Below are positions 49,084-57,254 of a stretch of DNA of 64,000 bases, in pieces. This stretch comes from [Pseudopropionibacterium] massiliense. Lineage in GTDB: Bacteria; Actinomycetota; Actinomycetes; Propionibacteriales; Propionibacteriaceae. The stretch covers positions 841,802-905,801 of the forward strand of contig NZ_LR027842.1 of assembly GCF_900607225.1 (NCBI RefSeq), written 5' to 3'. Positions within the stretch are counted from its first letter, which is position 1. The number at the start of each line of letters is the position of its first letter. The notes beneath the pieces are model-generated. The model searched no databases and had not been told where the DNA came from. It saw nothing but the letters and a program-made list of their open reading frames with translations. A program made the translations under genes and the position numbers.

Positions 49084-49838
49084 GGGTGCAGCACCTCCGA
49101 TGGCAGGGCGGGGAACGAAACGGGCAGGGGACGATCGGTGACCAGCAGGTCCACGTCGGCCATGTCGATGGCGTTGTAGGCGCCGATCCCCGGGAACTTG
49201 TCGTGGCCGGCGACGAGGATCACCCGGGAGGCCTGCCCACGGGCGGCGAGTTTGATCTCGCGTCCCCTCGGGTCGGTGTCGCGCACGATGCCGCGTTCAC
49301 CGACGCCGGAGCAGCCGAGCACCGCGACATCTATCTGGAGGTTGGCGATCTCGGCGGTGGTGGTGCTCCCTTGGACGGACATGTACTCGCGATTGACGTG
49401 CCCCCCCAGCATTATCAGATCGGTTCCGGGGTCGGGGGCCAGCAGGTCGGCGATGCGCAACGAGTTCGTCACCACGGTCAGGTCATGTCCCATGAGCTTC
49501 TCCGCCACACGGTAGGTGGTGGTTCCGGCCTCCAGGAAGACGGTGCTGTTCGCCGCGATCCGCCGGGCGACCAGCCCGGCCATCGAGCGTTTGCCCTCAT
49601 CGCCTCGGGCGAGTACCTCGTCGAAGGGATCATCCACCTTCTCCGCGAGCGGGTTCTCGGAGGCCAGCCTGGCCCCTCCGAAGACCCGCACGATCAACCC
49701 CAGGGAACTCAACTCGTCGAGGTCCCGGCGTACGGTGGCGGTTGAGACGTCGAGCGCCTCGGACAGGGTGGCCGTACTGGCCACCTGGTGTGCGCGCAGC
49801 TGCTCCAGGAGAGCGCGCTGACGAGCCTCTTTGATCAC
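49080..49838 (-). CDS. DeoR-family transcriptional regulator
   Basis: A 252-residue sugar-responsive regulator. The N-terminal winged helix-turn-helix (IKEARQRALLEQLRAHQ, then STATVRRDLDELSSLG) is followed by the DeoR sensor domain with VFLEAGTTTYRVAEKL and LVAGHDKFPG. The effector is usually a phosphorylated sugar. GTG 49838 was chosen because a TAGGTT box lies 7 bases before it and the family starts here; the open frame extends to 49877. It heads the operon with GH4, GH38, the phosphatase-like gene and GH125, and is divergent from the sugar ABC importer, so it probably controls both. Confidence 0.88.
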   Translation of the reverse strand: MIKEARQRALLEQLRAHQVASTATLSEALDVSTATVRRDLDELSSLGLIVRVFGGARLASENPLAEKVDDPFDEVLARGDEGKRSMAGLVARRIAANSTVFLEAGTTTYRVAEKLMGHDLTVVTNSLRIADLLAPDPGTDLIMLGGHVNREYMSVQGSTTTAEIANLQIDVAVLGCSGVGERGIVRDTDPRGREIKLAARGQASRVILVAGHDKFPGIGAYNAIDMADVDLLVTDRPLPVSFPALPSEVLHP

Positions 49839-49845
49839 GGCACCA

Positions 49846-49851
49846 AACCTA
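49846..49851 (-). promoter_or_regulatory. Leaderless -10 box of the DeoR-mannosidase operon
   Basis: TAGGTT on the minus strand, seven bases before GTG 49838. Confidence 0.5.
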
Positions 49852-49881
49852 CAAGCCGCCCCGACCAATCGCAACAAATTC

Positions 49882-49935
49882 GATCATCAATGATCTTTTG
49901 CAATCATTGACACGCATTCGTGTGCGCCCTAGCCT
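49882..49935 (+). promoter_or_regulatory. Divergent control region: inverted repeat and sugar-importer promoter
   Basis: GATCAT-CA-ATGATC (49882-49895) is an inverted repeat between the divergent operons and a candidate DeoR site. Just downstream, TTGACA (49907-49912) and TAGCCT (49930-49935), 17 bases apart, form a probable promoter for the ABC importer. Confidence 0.55.
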
Positions 49936-49998
49936 TGCCTGCGTCCGAGCCTCGACGACGCGGGCGAGACAGGTTCACCCCATCCCTAGGAGACTAAA

Positions 49999-51300
49999 AT
50001 GCTCACCGAACCAATCACACGACGCGGTGTGATCGCCCTGGGCGGTATCGCATCGTTGGCTGCTTTCCTGAGCGGCTGTTCCACCGCGCCGGCGGGTTCG
50101 GAGGGCGTGACCAGCGGGGACGGTGCACAGCTGGTGCTGTGGACCTGGCCCGAGGGATTCTCCGCCAAGGTTCTCGAGTCCGTCGCCAAGGCCGTCCCGG
50201 ACGTTTCCCTGCGACAGGACGTCATCGGTGGCGACTTCAAGCAGAAGCTCACCACCACCTTCCATGCAGGATCCGGACTACCGGCGATCACGGGCGTCAA
50301 GGGTGAGGACATCGCGTTCTTCGCTTCCCAGCCGGATTTCTTCACCGACCTCAACACGCTTGGCGCCGATTCCCGCAAGGGAGAGTTCCTGGACTGGAAA
50401 TGGGCCCAGGCCACGGCTGCCGACGGCAGACAGCTGGGCATCCCCATCGACATCGGCCCCACGGCCCTGTTCTACCGCTTCGACGTCTTCGAGAAGCTGG
50501 GGCTGCCCCACGAACCCGAGGCCCTGGCCGCCGCCATCCGTACCTGGGACGAGTACTTCAACCTGGGAGTCGAGATGGTGGGCAAGGAGGCGGGAACCTT
50601 CCTGGTGCGCAACCTCTCCACCGTCTTCGAGACGGCGGTGAAGCAGACCGGCAAGAACTTCGTGGACTCGTCCGGGAAGTTCATCGGAGCCGAGGAGCAC
50701 ATCCACTCCGCCTGGACCACCGCGGTCAAGGCCCACACCCTGGGCATCAGCGCCGGGACCAAGTCCGACAGCCCGGACACCCAGGCGGCGGTGGCGGCCG
50801 GGAAACTACCCGCTGACATCGGGGCCTCCTGGCATCTGTCCGACCTGAAGGTGGACGCTCCCGACACGTCCGGCAAGTGGCACGTCTGCGCGCATCCCGG
50901 TGACGCCACCAACAACGGAGGTTCCTTCCTCACCATCCCGAAGGGCACCGCCGATGCGGCGAGGGCATTCGAGGTGATCATGCACATCCTCAACGCCGAC
51001 AACCAGATCATCGAGTACGAGGACAAAGGAAATTTCCCGGCGAACTCGACGGCCTTCACATCCGAGGCGCTCCACGAACCGACGGAGTTCCTGGGCGGCC
51101 AGGTGGGTGCCGAGGTGTTCGCGAAGGCAGCCGAGACGGTGCGGCCGCTGTATGAGCACAAGTTCAACAACACCGTCAGCGGTCCGTTCAGCGCGGAACT
51201 GGAGCTGGTCGAGGCCAGCAACAAGGATCCCGAGCAGGCCTGGGGCGACGCCGTGGAGCAGGCAAAACGGCTCGCCGAGCAGAACGGACTGACCCTCTGA
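49999..51300 (+). CDS. Sugar ABC transporter substrate-binding lipoprotein
   Basis: A 433-residue family 1 solute-binding protein with a twin-arginine-like N-terminus (TRRGVIALGG) and a lipobox FLSGC (Cys about 27). The mature domain begins with LVLWTWPEGFS and continues as the bilobal sugar-binding fold. It should capture the oligosaccharide that the GH enzymes encoded divergently degrade, most likely a mannoside (inference). TAGGAG precedes the ATG. The stop shares one base with the first permease start. Confidence 0.88.
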   Translation: MLTEPITRRGVIALGGIASLAAFLSGCSTAPAGSEGVTSGDGAQLVLWTWPEGFSAKVLESVAKAVPDVSLRQDVIGGDFKQKLTTTFHAGSGLPAITGVKGEDIAFFASQPDFFTDLNTLGADSRKGEFLDWKWAQATAADGRQLGIPIDIGPTALFYRFDVFEKLGLPHEPEALAAAIRTWDEYFNLGVEMVGKEAGTFLVRNLSTVFETAVKQTGKNFVDSSGKFIGAEEHIHSAWTTAVKAHTLGISAGTKSDSPDTQAAVAAGKLPADIGASWHLSDLKVDAPDTSGKWHVCAHPGDATNNGGSFLTIPKGTADAARAFEVIMHILNADNQIIEYEDKGNFPANSTAFTSEALHEPTEFLGGQVGAEVFAKAAETVRPLYEHKFNNTVSGPFSAELELVEASNKDPEQAWGDAVEQAKRLAEQNGLTL

Positions 51301-52238
51301 TGACCCGCCGGCCCCGCACGAAGGCACCCGAGCTCGGCACACTCAAGGTGCGGGGCCGGCGCGCGCTGCCGCTCTATGCGGCGGTCTCCCCGTACTACCT
51401 GCTGTTCGCCCTGTTCTCGGCCGCTCCCATCCTGTTCACCGCGTTCATCTCGGTGACGAACTGGAGCGGTCTCGGTGACTTCCAGATCGTCGGGTGGAAG
51501 AACTTCGAATACCTCGTGACGGACAGGCTGTTCTGGAAGTCCTTCGTCAACACCCTGATCCTGTGGGTGATGTCCACGGTGCCGTGCCTCACCCTGGCCA
51601 CCCTCGTCGCTCTGGCCCTCAACAGCACCACGCGTTTCTCCAACACCTACCGGGTGGCGTATCTGCTACCGAACGTGACCTCCATGGTGGCGATGGGCAT
51701 CCTGTTCAGCTCGATCTTTTCCAGCAACTTCGGCCTGGCGAACGCGCTGCTCAACGTGATCGGGGTGGGCAACATCCCGTGGCTCCAGACGGAATGGGGC
51801 ATCAAGATCGCGATATCGACGCTGTCGGCGTGGAGTTTCGTCGGCTACAACGCCCTGATCATCCTCGCAGGCCTGCAGGCCATTCCGAAGGAGATCTACG
51901 AGGCCGCGTCCCTGGAGGGAGCGGGTCCGGTTCGGCAGTTCTTCCACATCACCCTGCCGCTGCTGCGGCCGATCGTGATGTTCGTGACGATCATGTCCAC
52001 CATCGGATCGCTCCAGTCGTTCACCGAATCCCAGGTGCTCACCAGCTCCAGGGCAGGAAGCGCCGCGGCCAGCGGGGGAGTCGGTAACTCCGGCCTCACC
52101 ATGGTCATGTACTTCTACTCGGTGGCCTTTCAGGAGAACCGCTACGGTTACGGCGCCGCCATCGCCTGGGGCATCGTCGTGATCGTGACGGTGTTCGCGA
52201 TCATCAACTTCTTCGCGACGAGGGAGCGTCGGTCATGA
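51300..52238 (+). CDS. Sugar ABC transporter permease (MalF-like)
   Basis: A 312-residue membrane permease with six hydrophobic segments. Typical landmarks are YYLLFALFSAAPILFTAFIS near the N-terminus and the EAA loop IPKEIYEAASLEGAGPVRQFFHITLPLLRP near residue 200. It pairs with the MalG-like subunit encoded downstream, whose ATG overlaps its stop by 4 bases. Confidence 0.92.
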   Translation: MTRRPRTKAPELGTLKVRGRRALPLYAAVSPYYLLFALFSAAPILFTAFISVTNWSGLGDFQIVGWKNFEYLVTDRLFWKSFVNTLILWVMSTVPCLTLATLVALALNSTTRFSNTYRVAYLLPNVTSMVAMGILFSSIFSSNFGLANALLNVIGVGNIPWLQTEWGIKIAISTLSAWSFVGYNALIILAGLQAIPKEIYEAASLEGAGPVRQFFHITLPLLRPIVMFVTIMSTIGSLQSFTESQVLTSSRAGSAAASGGVGNSGLTMVMYFYSVAFQENRYGYGAAIAWGIVVIVTVFAIINFFATRERRS

Positions 52239-53077
52239 GTGGGCGAAGACACCGCCCCTTCCAACCATGGGCCCTGACGCGACACCTCTTCCTGATCGTG
52301 GGTGCGTTGATCGCGTTCTTCCCGTTCTACTGGATGTTCGTGCTCGCCACCCATCGATCCAGCGCCATCCACGAGTTCCCGCCGCCGCTGATCCCCGGTG
52401 ACCGGTTCTGGGACAACTTCCAGAAGGTGACCGGCACGGTGAACGTGCTGGCCGCCATGATGAACACCTTCATCGTCGCCTCGGTGGTGACATTCGTGGT
52501 GCTCTTCCTGGACTCGGTGGCCGCCTTCGCCTTCTCCAAGTTCTCGTTCCGGGGGCGGGGAATCCTGTTCGGGATCATCATGTTCACCTTCCTGCTGCCC
52601 GGACAGCTGTCGACCATCCCGTTGTTCCTGGTCATGAGCCAGATCGGCTGGGTGGGAAAGCTGCAGGCGGTGATGTTCCCGGCCTTCGCGAACGCCTTCG
52701 GGATCTTCTGGCTGCGGCAGTACTTCACCAGCGCCGTGCACGTCGAACTGATCGAGGCCGCCACCATGGACGGCTGTGGTTTCTTCCGGCAGTACCTTCA
52801 CGTCGCGCTGCCCGCGGCCCGTCCCGCCCTGGCCTTTCTCGGGATCTTCACCTTCATCGGTTCCTGGAACGATTTCCTGTGGCCGCTGATCGTGCTGAAC
52901 AACCCCAATCAGCTCACCCTTCAGGTGGTCCTCTCGCAGCTCCAGACCGCCCACGGCACCGACTACGGGATGGTGATGATGGGCGCGTTCATCGCGGTCG
53001 CGCCGCTGCTGCTGATCTTCGTCGCGGGCAGCCGTCAATTCCTGAGCGGCCTCACTGAGGGAGCGGTCAAGATGTGA
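52235..53077 (+). CDS. Sugar ABC transporter permease (MalG-like)
   Basis: A 280-residue membrane permease with six hydrophobic segments. It has FPFYWMFVLATHRS near the N-terminus and the EAA loop VELIEAATMDGCGFFRQYLHVALPAARP near residue 178. It completes the membrane part of the sugar importer. No ATPase gene follows, so a shared MsiK/MsmX-type ATPase encoded elsewhere is needed, as is common for actinobacterial sugar importers. Confidence 0.92.
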   Translation: MSGRRHRPFQPWALTRHLFLIVGALIAFFPFYWMFVLATHRSSAIHEFPPPLIPGDRFWDNFQKVTGTVNVLAAMMNTFIVASVVTFVVLFLDSVAAFAFSKFSFRGRGILFGIIMFTFLLPGQLSTIPLFLVMSQIGWVGKLQAVMFPAFANAFGIFWLRQYFTSAVHVELIEAATMDGCGFFRQYLHVALPAARPALAFLGIFTFIGSWNDFLWPLIVLNNPNQLTLQVVLSQLQTAHGTDYGMVMMGAFIAVAPLLLIFVAGSRQFLSGLTEGAVKM

Positions 53078-53118
53078 GGGGCCGATCGACCGGCCTGAGG
53101 CGCGGAGGAATTTCCCGA

Positions 53119-53124
53119 TAGGGT
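53119..53124 (+). promoter_or_regulatory. Leaderless -10 box of the DyP peroxidase gene
   Basis: TAGGGT is six bases before ATG 53131. Confidence 0.5.
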
Positions 53125-53130
53125 GTCCCC

Positions 53131-54036
53131 ATGACCATGCCGCAGCCCGGAATCTTCGCCCAGGGAAACCCGGAGAACGCATACTTGGAGCTCGATCTCG
53201 ACCGCCCCGATGCGCTGGAGGAAGCGCTTCGGGCGTTGCTCACGATCCCGGCCGCCTACACGGAGGGCGGAACCAACATGGTCATAGGGGTCAGGCCCGG
53301 CCTGTGGCGTGCCGCCCGTCCCGCGGACACCCCACAGGATGCCGCCGACTGGGATGAGCCGATTCGCGGAACCGATGGTTTCGTGATGCCCGCCACCCCG
53401 CACGACCTGTGGGTGTGGCTCTCCGCCGGGGAACGCTCCGTCCTGTTCGATCGCGCAACGGAGCTGCGTGACGCCATCGCCGGGCTCGCCACCGTCGTCA
53501 CGGAACTGGACGGGTGGCACTACAAGCAGTCACGCGACCTTACGGGATTCATCGACGGCAGTGAGAACCCATCGCTGATCGAGGCTCCCACCGTGGCGTG
53601 CGTCGCTCCCGGCAGGCCCGGTGCGGGAGCGAGCATCCTGGTCTTCCAGCAGTGGCGGCACGAGAAGTCCTGGCTGAACCTCAGCGAGCACGACCAGGAG
53701 CTCGTCATCGGTCGCACGAAACCCGACTCCGTCGAACTCCCCGACGACGTCAAACCGGCCTCCTCGCATGTCGCCCGGACCGTGGTTGACGTCGACGGCA
53801 ACGAACTCGACATCTTCCGGCACAACGTTTCGTACGGCTGCACCGGGGAGCACGGCACGCTGTTCGTCGGCTTCAGCCAGGACCAGTGGCGGCAGTTCGA
53901 GATGCTGCGGCGTATGGCCGGTGTTGACGGGACCCGCGACGCGCTGACGCGTTTCACCACTCCGCTCAGCGGAGCGACCTACGTCATCCCATCGGTGCAG
54001 GCCCTGGCCGATTACGTTCCGCAGGATGACGACTGA
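53131..54036 (+). CDS. Dye-decolorizing (DyP-type) heme peroxidase
   Basis: A 301-residue cytoplasmic or encapsulated heme peroxidase. The family GxxDG motif is GFIDGSENP near residue 148, with the catalytic Asp. The proximal heme His is likely in SSHVARTVV near residue 213, followed by the conserved Arg region FRHNVSYG. There is no Tat signal, as in B-type DyPs. An encapsulin partner gene is not adjacent. The leaderless -10 box supports the ATG at 53131. It converges on ilvE with 7 bases between the stops. Confidence 0.92.
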   Translation: MTMPQPGIFAQGNPENAYLELDLDRPDALEEALRALLTIPAAYTEGGTNMVIGVRPGLWRAARPADTPQDAADWDEPIRGTDGFVMPATPHDLWVWLSAGERSVLFDRATELRDAIAGLATVVTELDGWHYKQSRDLTGFIDGSENPSLIEAPTVACVAPGRPGAGASILVFQQWRHEKSWLNLSEHDQELVIGRTKPDSVELPDDVKPASSHVARTVVDVDGNELDIFRHNVSYGCTGEHGTLFVGFSQDQWRQFEMLRRMAGVDGTRDALTRFTTPLSGATYVIPSVQALADYVPQDDD

Positions 54037-54043
54037 GCCGTGC

Positions 54044-55126
54044 TCAGACGATGCGGTGCATCCAGCCGTAGGGGTCGGGGCGCAGCCCGTACTGGATCTC
54101 GGTGAGCCGCCGACGCAGGTCGAGCGTCGTCGCGCCCGGCTGTCCGTCCGCCACGACGTGGGTGCCGTCAGGGTCGGTGAAGCTGGCCACGGGGGTGATG
54201 ATGGCCGCTGTTCCGCAGGCGAAGACCTCCCGGATGCCGCCGTCGTCGATTCCCCGGTGGAGCTCCTCCTGCGAGAGGCGGCGTTCCTCGACAGCCAAAC
54301 CCGTGTCGGCCGCTAGTTGCAGGACGGCTGAGCGCGTCACGCCCTCCAGGATCGAATCGGTGAGCGCGGGGGTGATCACGCGGCCGTCAGTGGTGACCGC
54401 GAACAGATTCATGCCACCCAGCTCCTCGACGTAGCGGTGCTCCACCGCGTCGAGGAAGGCGACCTGACTGCACCCGGCGGCCTCGGCCTCCTGTTGGGCG
54501 ACCATCGAGGCGGCGTAGTTGCCGCCGCACTTCGCGAAACCCGTTCCCCCGGGAGCGGCCCGGCTGAAGTCGCGGGAGACCCAGATCCTGACCGGCTGCA
54601 CCCCGGAACCGCCGAAATAGGCACCGGACGGGCTCGCGATGACCGCGTAGGTCACCGAGGTCGAGGGTTTGACAGCGAGGAAGGCCGAATGGGCGAACAT
54701 GAAGGGCCGCAGGTACAGGCTCTGCTCCGCCCCGCGCGGCACCCAGTCCCGGTCCACCTCCACGAGACGGTCGATGCCGGTCAGGAAGTCGTCGACGCTG
54801 AGCTCGGGCAGCGCCAGGCGACGGGCCGAGCGCTGGAACCGGGTGGCGTTGACGTCGGCGCGGAACCGCCAGATCGAGCCGTCCTCGTGGGCGTAGGCCT
54901 TCAAACCCTCGAACGCCTCCTGGGCGTAGTGGAACACCGCCGAGGCCGGGTCGAGGGTGAACGGGGCGTAACCGACGATCCGATGGTCGTGCCAGCCGTG
55001 TTCCGGGTCCCAGTCGATCAGGACCATGTGGTCGCTGAAATTCGATCCGAACCCGGGGGAGGAGAGGATCGCGTCGCGTTCGGCCTGCGACCTGCGGGCA
55101 GCGGGTTCCAGACGGAAATCAGTCAT
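54044..55126 (-). CDS. ilvE: Branched-chain amino acid aminotransferase
   Basis: A 360-residue fold-type IV PLP enzyme that interconverts Leu, Ile and Val with their 2-oxo acids. The PLP Lys is in GFAKCGGNYAASM near residue 200. Other blocks are HYAQEAFEGLKAYAHEDG and LRPFMFAHSAFLAVKPS, and the phosphate-binding EGVTRSAVL near the C-terminus. It lies 18 bases after the SDR gene and appears to be the last gene of an operon with SDR, CMD-type and cyclase-family genes, an unusual place for ilvE. Confidence 0.95.
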   Translation of the reverse strand: MTDFRLEPAARRSQAERDAILSSPGFGSNFSDHMVLIDWDPEHGWHDHRIVGYAPFTLDPASAVFHYAQEAFEGLKAYAHEDGSIWRFRADVNATRFQRSARRLALPELSVDDFLTGIDRLVEVDRDWVPRGAEQSLYLRPFMFAHSAFLAVKPSTSVTYAVIASPSGAYFGGSGVQPVRIWVSRDFSRAAPGGTGFAKCGGNYAASMVAQQEAEAAGCSQVAFLDAVEHRYVEELGGMNLFAVTTDGRVITPALTDSILEGVTRSAVLQLAADTGLAVEERRLSQEELHRGIDDGGIREVFACGTAAIITPVASFTDPDGTHVVADGQPGATTLDLRRRLTEIQYGLRPDPYGWMHRIV

Positions 55127-55144
55127 TGTTGTCTCCTTCAGGGG

Positions 55145-55918
55145 TCAGGCGTAGCGGCCCATGCCGCCGGCGACGTCGATGCTTGCACCCGTGATGTAGC
55201 TCGCCCGGTCGCTGGCGAGGAAGGTCACGATCCCCGAGACCTCGGTCGGCTTGCCGAAACGGGCGAGGGGGATCTCATCGGAGGCCAGATCCGCGAAGAA
55301 CTCCTCCGCCGATTTCTCCGGTGCCCGTTTGGCGTGGATGTTCGCCCACTGTGGGGTTTCGACGCAGCCGATGTTCACGGCGTTGACCAGGATGCCGTCG
55401 CCCGCCAGCTCCTGGGCAAGCGCCTTGGTCAGGTTGAGTCCGGCCGCGCGGTTGACCGTCGTGGAGAAGAACCGGAAATCGGGCATCCGGGCGTAGACGG
55501 ACCCGATGTTGATCACCCTCGGTGCGGGGCTTTGCCTCAGCCACGGCAGAGCGGCTTTCACGGCCCGGAACCAGGTGTGCACCTTGATGTTGAAATCGGC
55601 CAGCAGCGATTCGTCAGAAAGAGCTTCGAAGGAGCCCGGATGCGCCCCGCCGGCGTTGTTGACCAGGACGTCGATGCCGCCCATCGACTCCGCCGCCCAG
55701 GTCATGAAGCCGTTCAGTTGCCCGGCGTCACGCACGTCGACGACGCGGCCATCCGCACGTTCGCCGAGCCTCTCGAGCGCGGCCGCCACCTCGTCGGCGT
55801 TGCGTGCGCAGATCCGCACCACGGCTCCTTCGGAGACGAGTTCGTGGGCTATGGCGAACCCGAGGCCCTTGGAACCCCCGGTGACGATCGCCCGCCTGTC
55901 GTTCAGACCCAGCTCCAT
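55145..55918 (-). CDS. SDR-family oxidoreductase with atypical active site
   Basis: A 257-residue short-chain dehydrogenase. The NAD(P)-binding motif TGGSKGLG is near residue 14, NNAGG near 88, and INIGSVYA places the Ser around 139. The canonical Y-x-x-x-K is not found where expected; the segment reads FFSTTVNRAAGLNLTK. Catalysis therefore differs from standard SDRs, or it belongs to a divergent subgroup. The C-terminal YITGASIDVAGG is normal. It sits between the CMD-type gene (23 bases) and ilvE (18 bases). Substrate unknown. Confidence 0.85.
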   Translation of the reverse strand: MELGLNDRRAIVTGGSKGLGFAIAHELVSEGAVVRICARNADEVAAALERLGERADGRVVDVRDAGQLNGFMTWAAESMGGIDVLVNNAGGAHPGSFEALSDESLLADFNIKVHTWFRAVKAALPWLRQSPAPRVINIGSVYARMPDFRFFSTTVNRAAGLNLTKALAQELAGDGILVNAVNIGCVETPQWANIHAKRAPEKSAEEFFADLASDEIPLARFGKPTEVSGIVTFLASDRASYITGASIDVAGGMGRYA

Positions 55919-55941
55919 GGGTGCTCTCCCTCCTGATGAAT

Positions 55942-56346
55942 CTAGGCGAAGACCTCGTCGACGGGCACCTGGAGCCCGATCGCGAGGCGGTTGGTCTTGT
56001 TCGCGGCCGCGACGATGGACTGCACCTCGGCGATCTGTGCGTCGCTGGCGCCCTTGGCGCGGGCCGCGGCGGTGTGGGAGCGCACGCAGTAGGTGCAGTT
56101 GTTGACGGTGGAGACCGCCACGTAGATCAGCTCCTTGATCACGGGATCCAGCTCCGTGCCCGGACCCATGAGCTCCTTGAGTTCCTGCCAGGTGCGCTCC
56201 AGGTTTGCGGGGTCGTTCGCCAGGGCCCGCCAGAAGTTGTTGATGAAATCGGTCTGTCGAGTGGCCCGGATGTCGTCGAAAACGGCCTTGACGCGTGGGC
56301 TGGCGGACTCGTCGTCGACGAGGGGGAGGGTGGGGCTGTAATCCAT
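55942..56346 (-). CDS. Carboxymuconolactone decarboxylase / AhpD-like protein
   Basis: A 134-residue all-helical protein of the CMD family. NNCTYCVRSHTAAAR (near residues 82-96) holds the C-x-x-C and His of the AhpD-like peroxidase/redox subgroup, which suggests thiol-dependent redox activity rather than lactone decarboxylation. It lies 18 bases after the cyclase-family gene and 23 before the SDR gene in one operon. The physiological substrate is unknown. Confidence 0.87.
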   Translation of the reverse strand: MDYSPTLPLVDDESASPRVKAVFDDIRATRQTDFINNFWRALANDPANLERTWQELKELMGPGTELDPVIKELIYVAVSTVNNCTYCVRSHTAAARAKGASDAQIAEVQSIVAAANKTNRLAIGLQVPVDEVFA

Positions 56347-56364
56347 TGTGACCCTTTCAACTGT

Positions 56365-57123
56365 TCACTGCTTGGGAACGAAGGCGAACACGCGGGTGGG
56401 GAAACCGGTTCCGCCCGCGATTCGTGGTACCCCGACCGCGATGACACTGCCGATGGCCGGGAGCTGCTCGAGGTTGATCAGGTTTTCCAGGTGCCACAAC
56501 CCGGCGGGATGGGAGACCGTGCGGTGCACCGGGAAATCGGGTTTGTCGCCGGGATCTATGCCGAGGGTGTCGACACCCAGGCCGACGACCCCACGGTCCA
56601 CGAGCAGGCGGGTGGCATCGACCCCGAAACCGGGGAACTTGAGGTCGGTGGTGCCCTCGGAACCGGCGTAGCCGAGAGCGCTGTTCTTGCGTTGGGCCCA
56701 GCCCGAACGCATCAGCACCGCGCTCCCGGCGGGGATGGTGCCGTGCTCCTCCTCGAAAGCGGCCACGTCATCGGGTTCGATGACCGCGTTCGGATTGGCG
56801 GCGGCCTTCTCGGAGACGTCGATGACGACGGCCGGCACCACGAGTTCGTCGATCGGGATGCTCGCGGTGTCGGCGCCTCCGGGAGCGAAATGTTCGGGCG
56901 CGTCGAAGTGTGTCCCTGCGTGCTCGAAGGTGGTGAAGACGCGGGCGTGATAGCCGTGTGCAGCATGGGTGACCGCATCGACGATCTCCAGGGCCGGGGC
57001 CCCGGGCCACAGGATGGTCTCGGGTCCGAGGATGTCGGTCAGGTCGACGAGTCGGAAACCATCGGTGAGGGCGGCGAATGCGGCATCGCGGGCGGCGATC
57101 ACGGTGCTGGTTCTCTGGGCCAT
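56365..57123 (-). CDS. Cyclase-family metal-dependent hydrolase (kynurenine formamidase-like)
   Basis: A 252-residue protein of the cyclase superfamily, with the metal-binding motif HAGTHFDAPEHF near residue 68, FRLVDLTDILGPETILWPG before it and VGVDTLGIDPG after. Members include kynurenine formamidase, isatin hydrolase and polyketide cyclases. ATG 57123 has GAGGAGG at good spacing; the frame extends to 57315 without family character. It is the first gene of the four-gene operon ending with ilvE and is divergent from the TRIC-type gene. Confidence 0.87.
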   Translation of the reverse strand: MAQRTSTVIAARDAAFAALTDGFRLVDLTDILGPETILWPGAPALEIVDAVTHAAHGYHARVFTTFEHAGTHFDAPEHFAPGGADTASIPIDELVVPAVVIDVSEKAAANPNAVIEPDDVAAFEEEHGTIPAGSAVLMRSGWAQRKNSALGYAGSEGTTDLKFPGFGVDATRLLVDRGVVGLGVDTLGIDPGDKPDFPVHRTVSHPAGLWHLENLINLEQLPAIGSVIAVGVPRIAGGTGFPTRVFAFVPKQ

Positions 57124-57240
57124 TCGGCCTCCTCCTCGGCAGGACGTGTTGTTCCGGCGAATCCCCCGCGGGGAGCCTACACCTGGTTGTTTCCGGAAGG
57201 ATGGAAACGTCCATGCGCAGGATCCCGAGGACGCGACCTC

Positions 57241-57246
57241 TAGACT
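57241..57246 (+). promoter_or_regulatory. Leaderless -10 box of the TRIC-type gene
   Basis: TAGACT lies eight bases before GTG 57255 and supports that start over ATG 57201 or 57213. Confidence 0.45.
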
Positions 57247-57254
57247 TTCCGACC

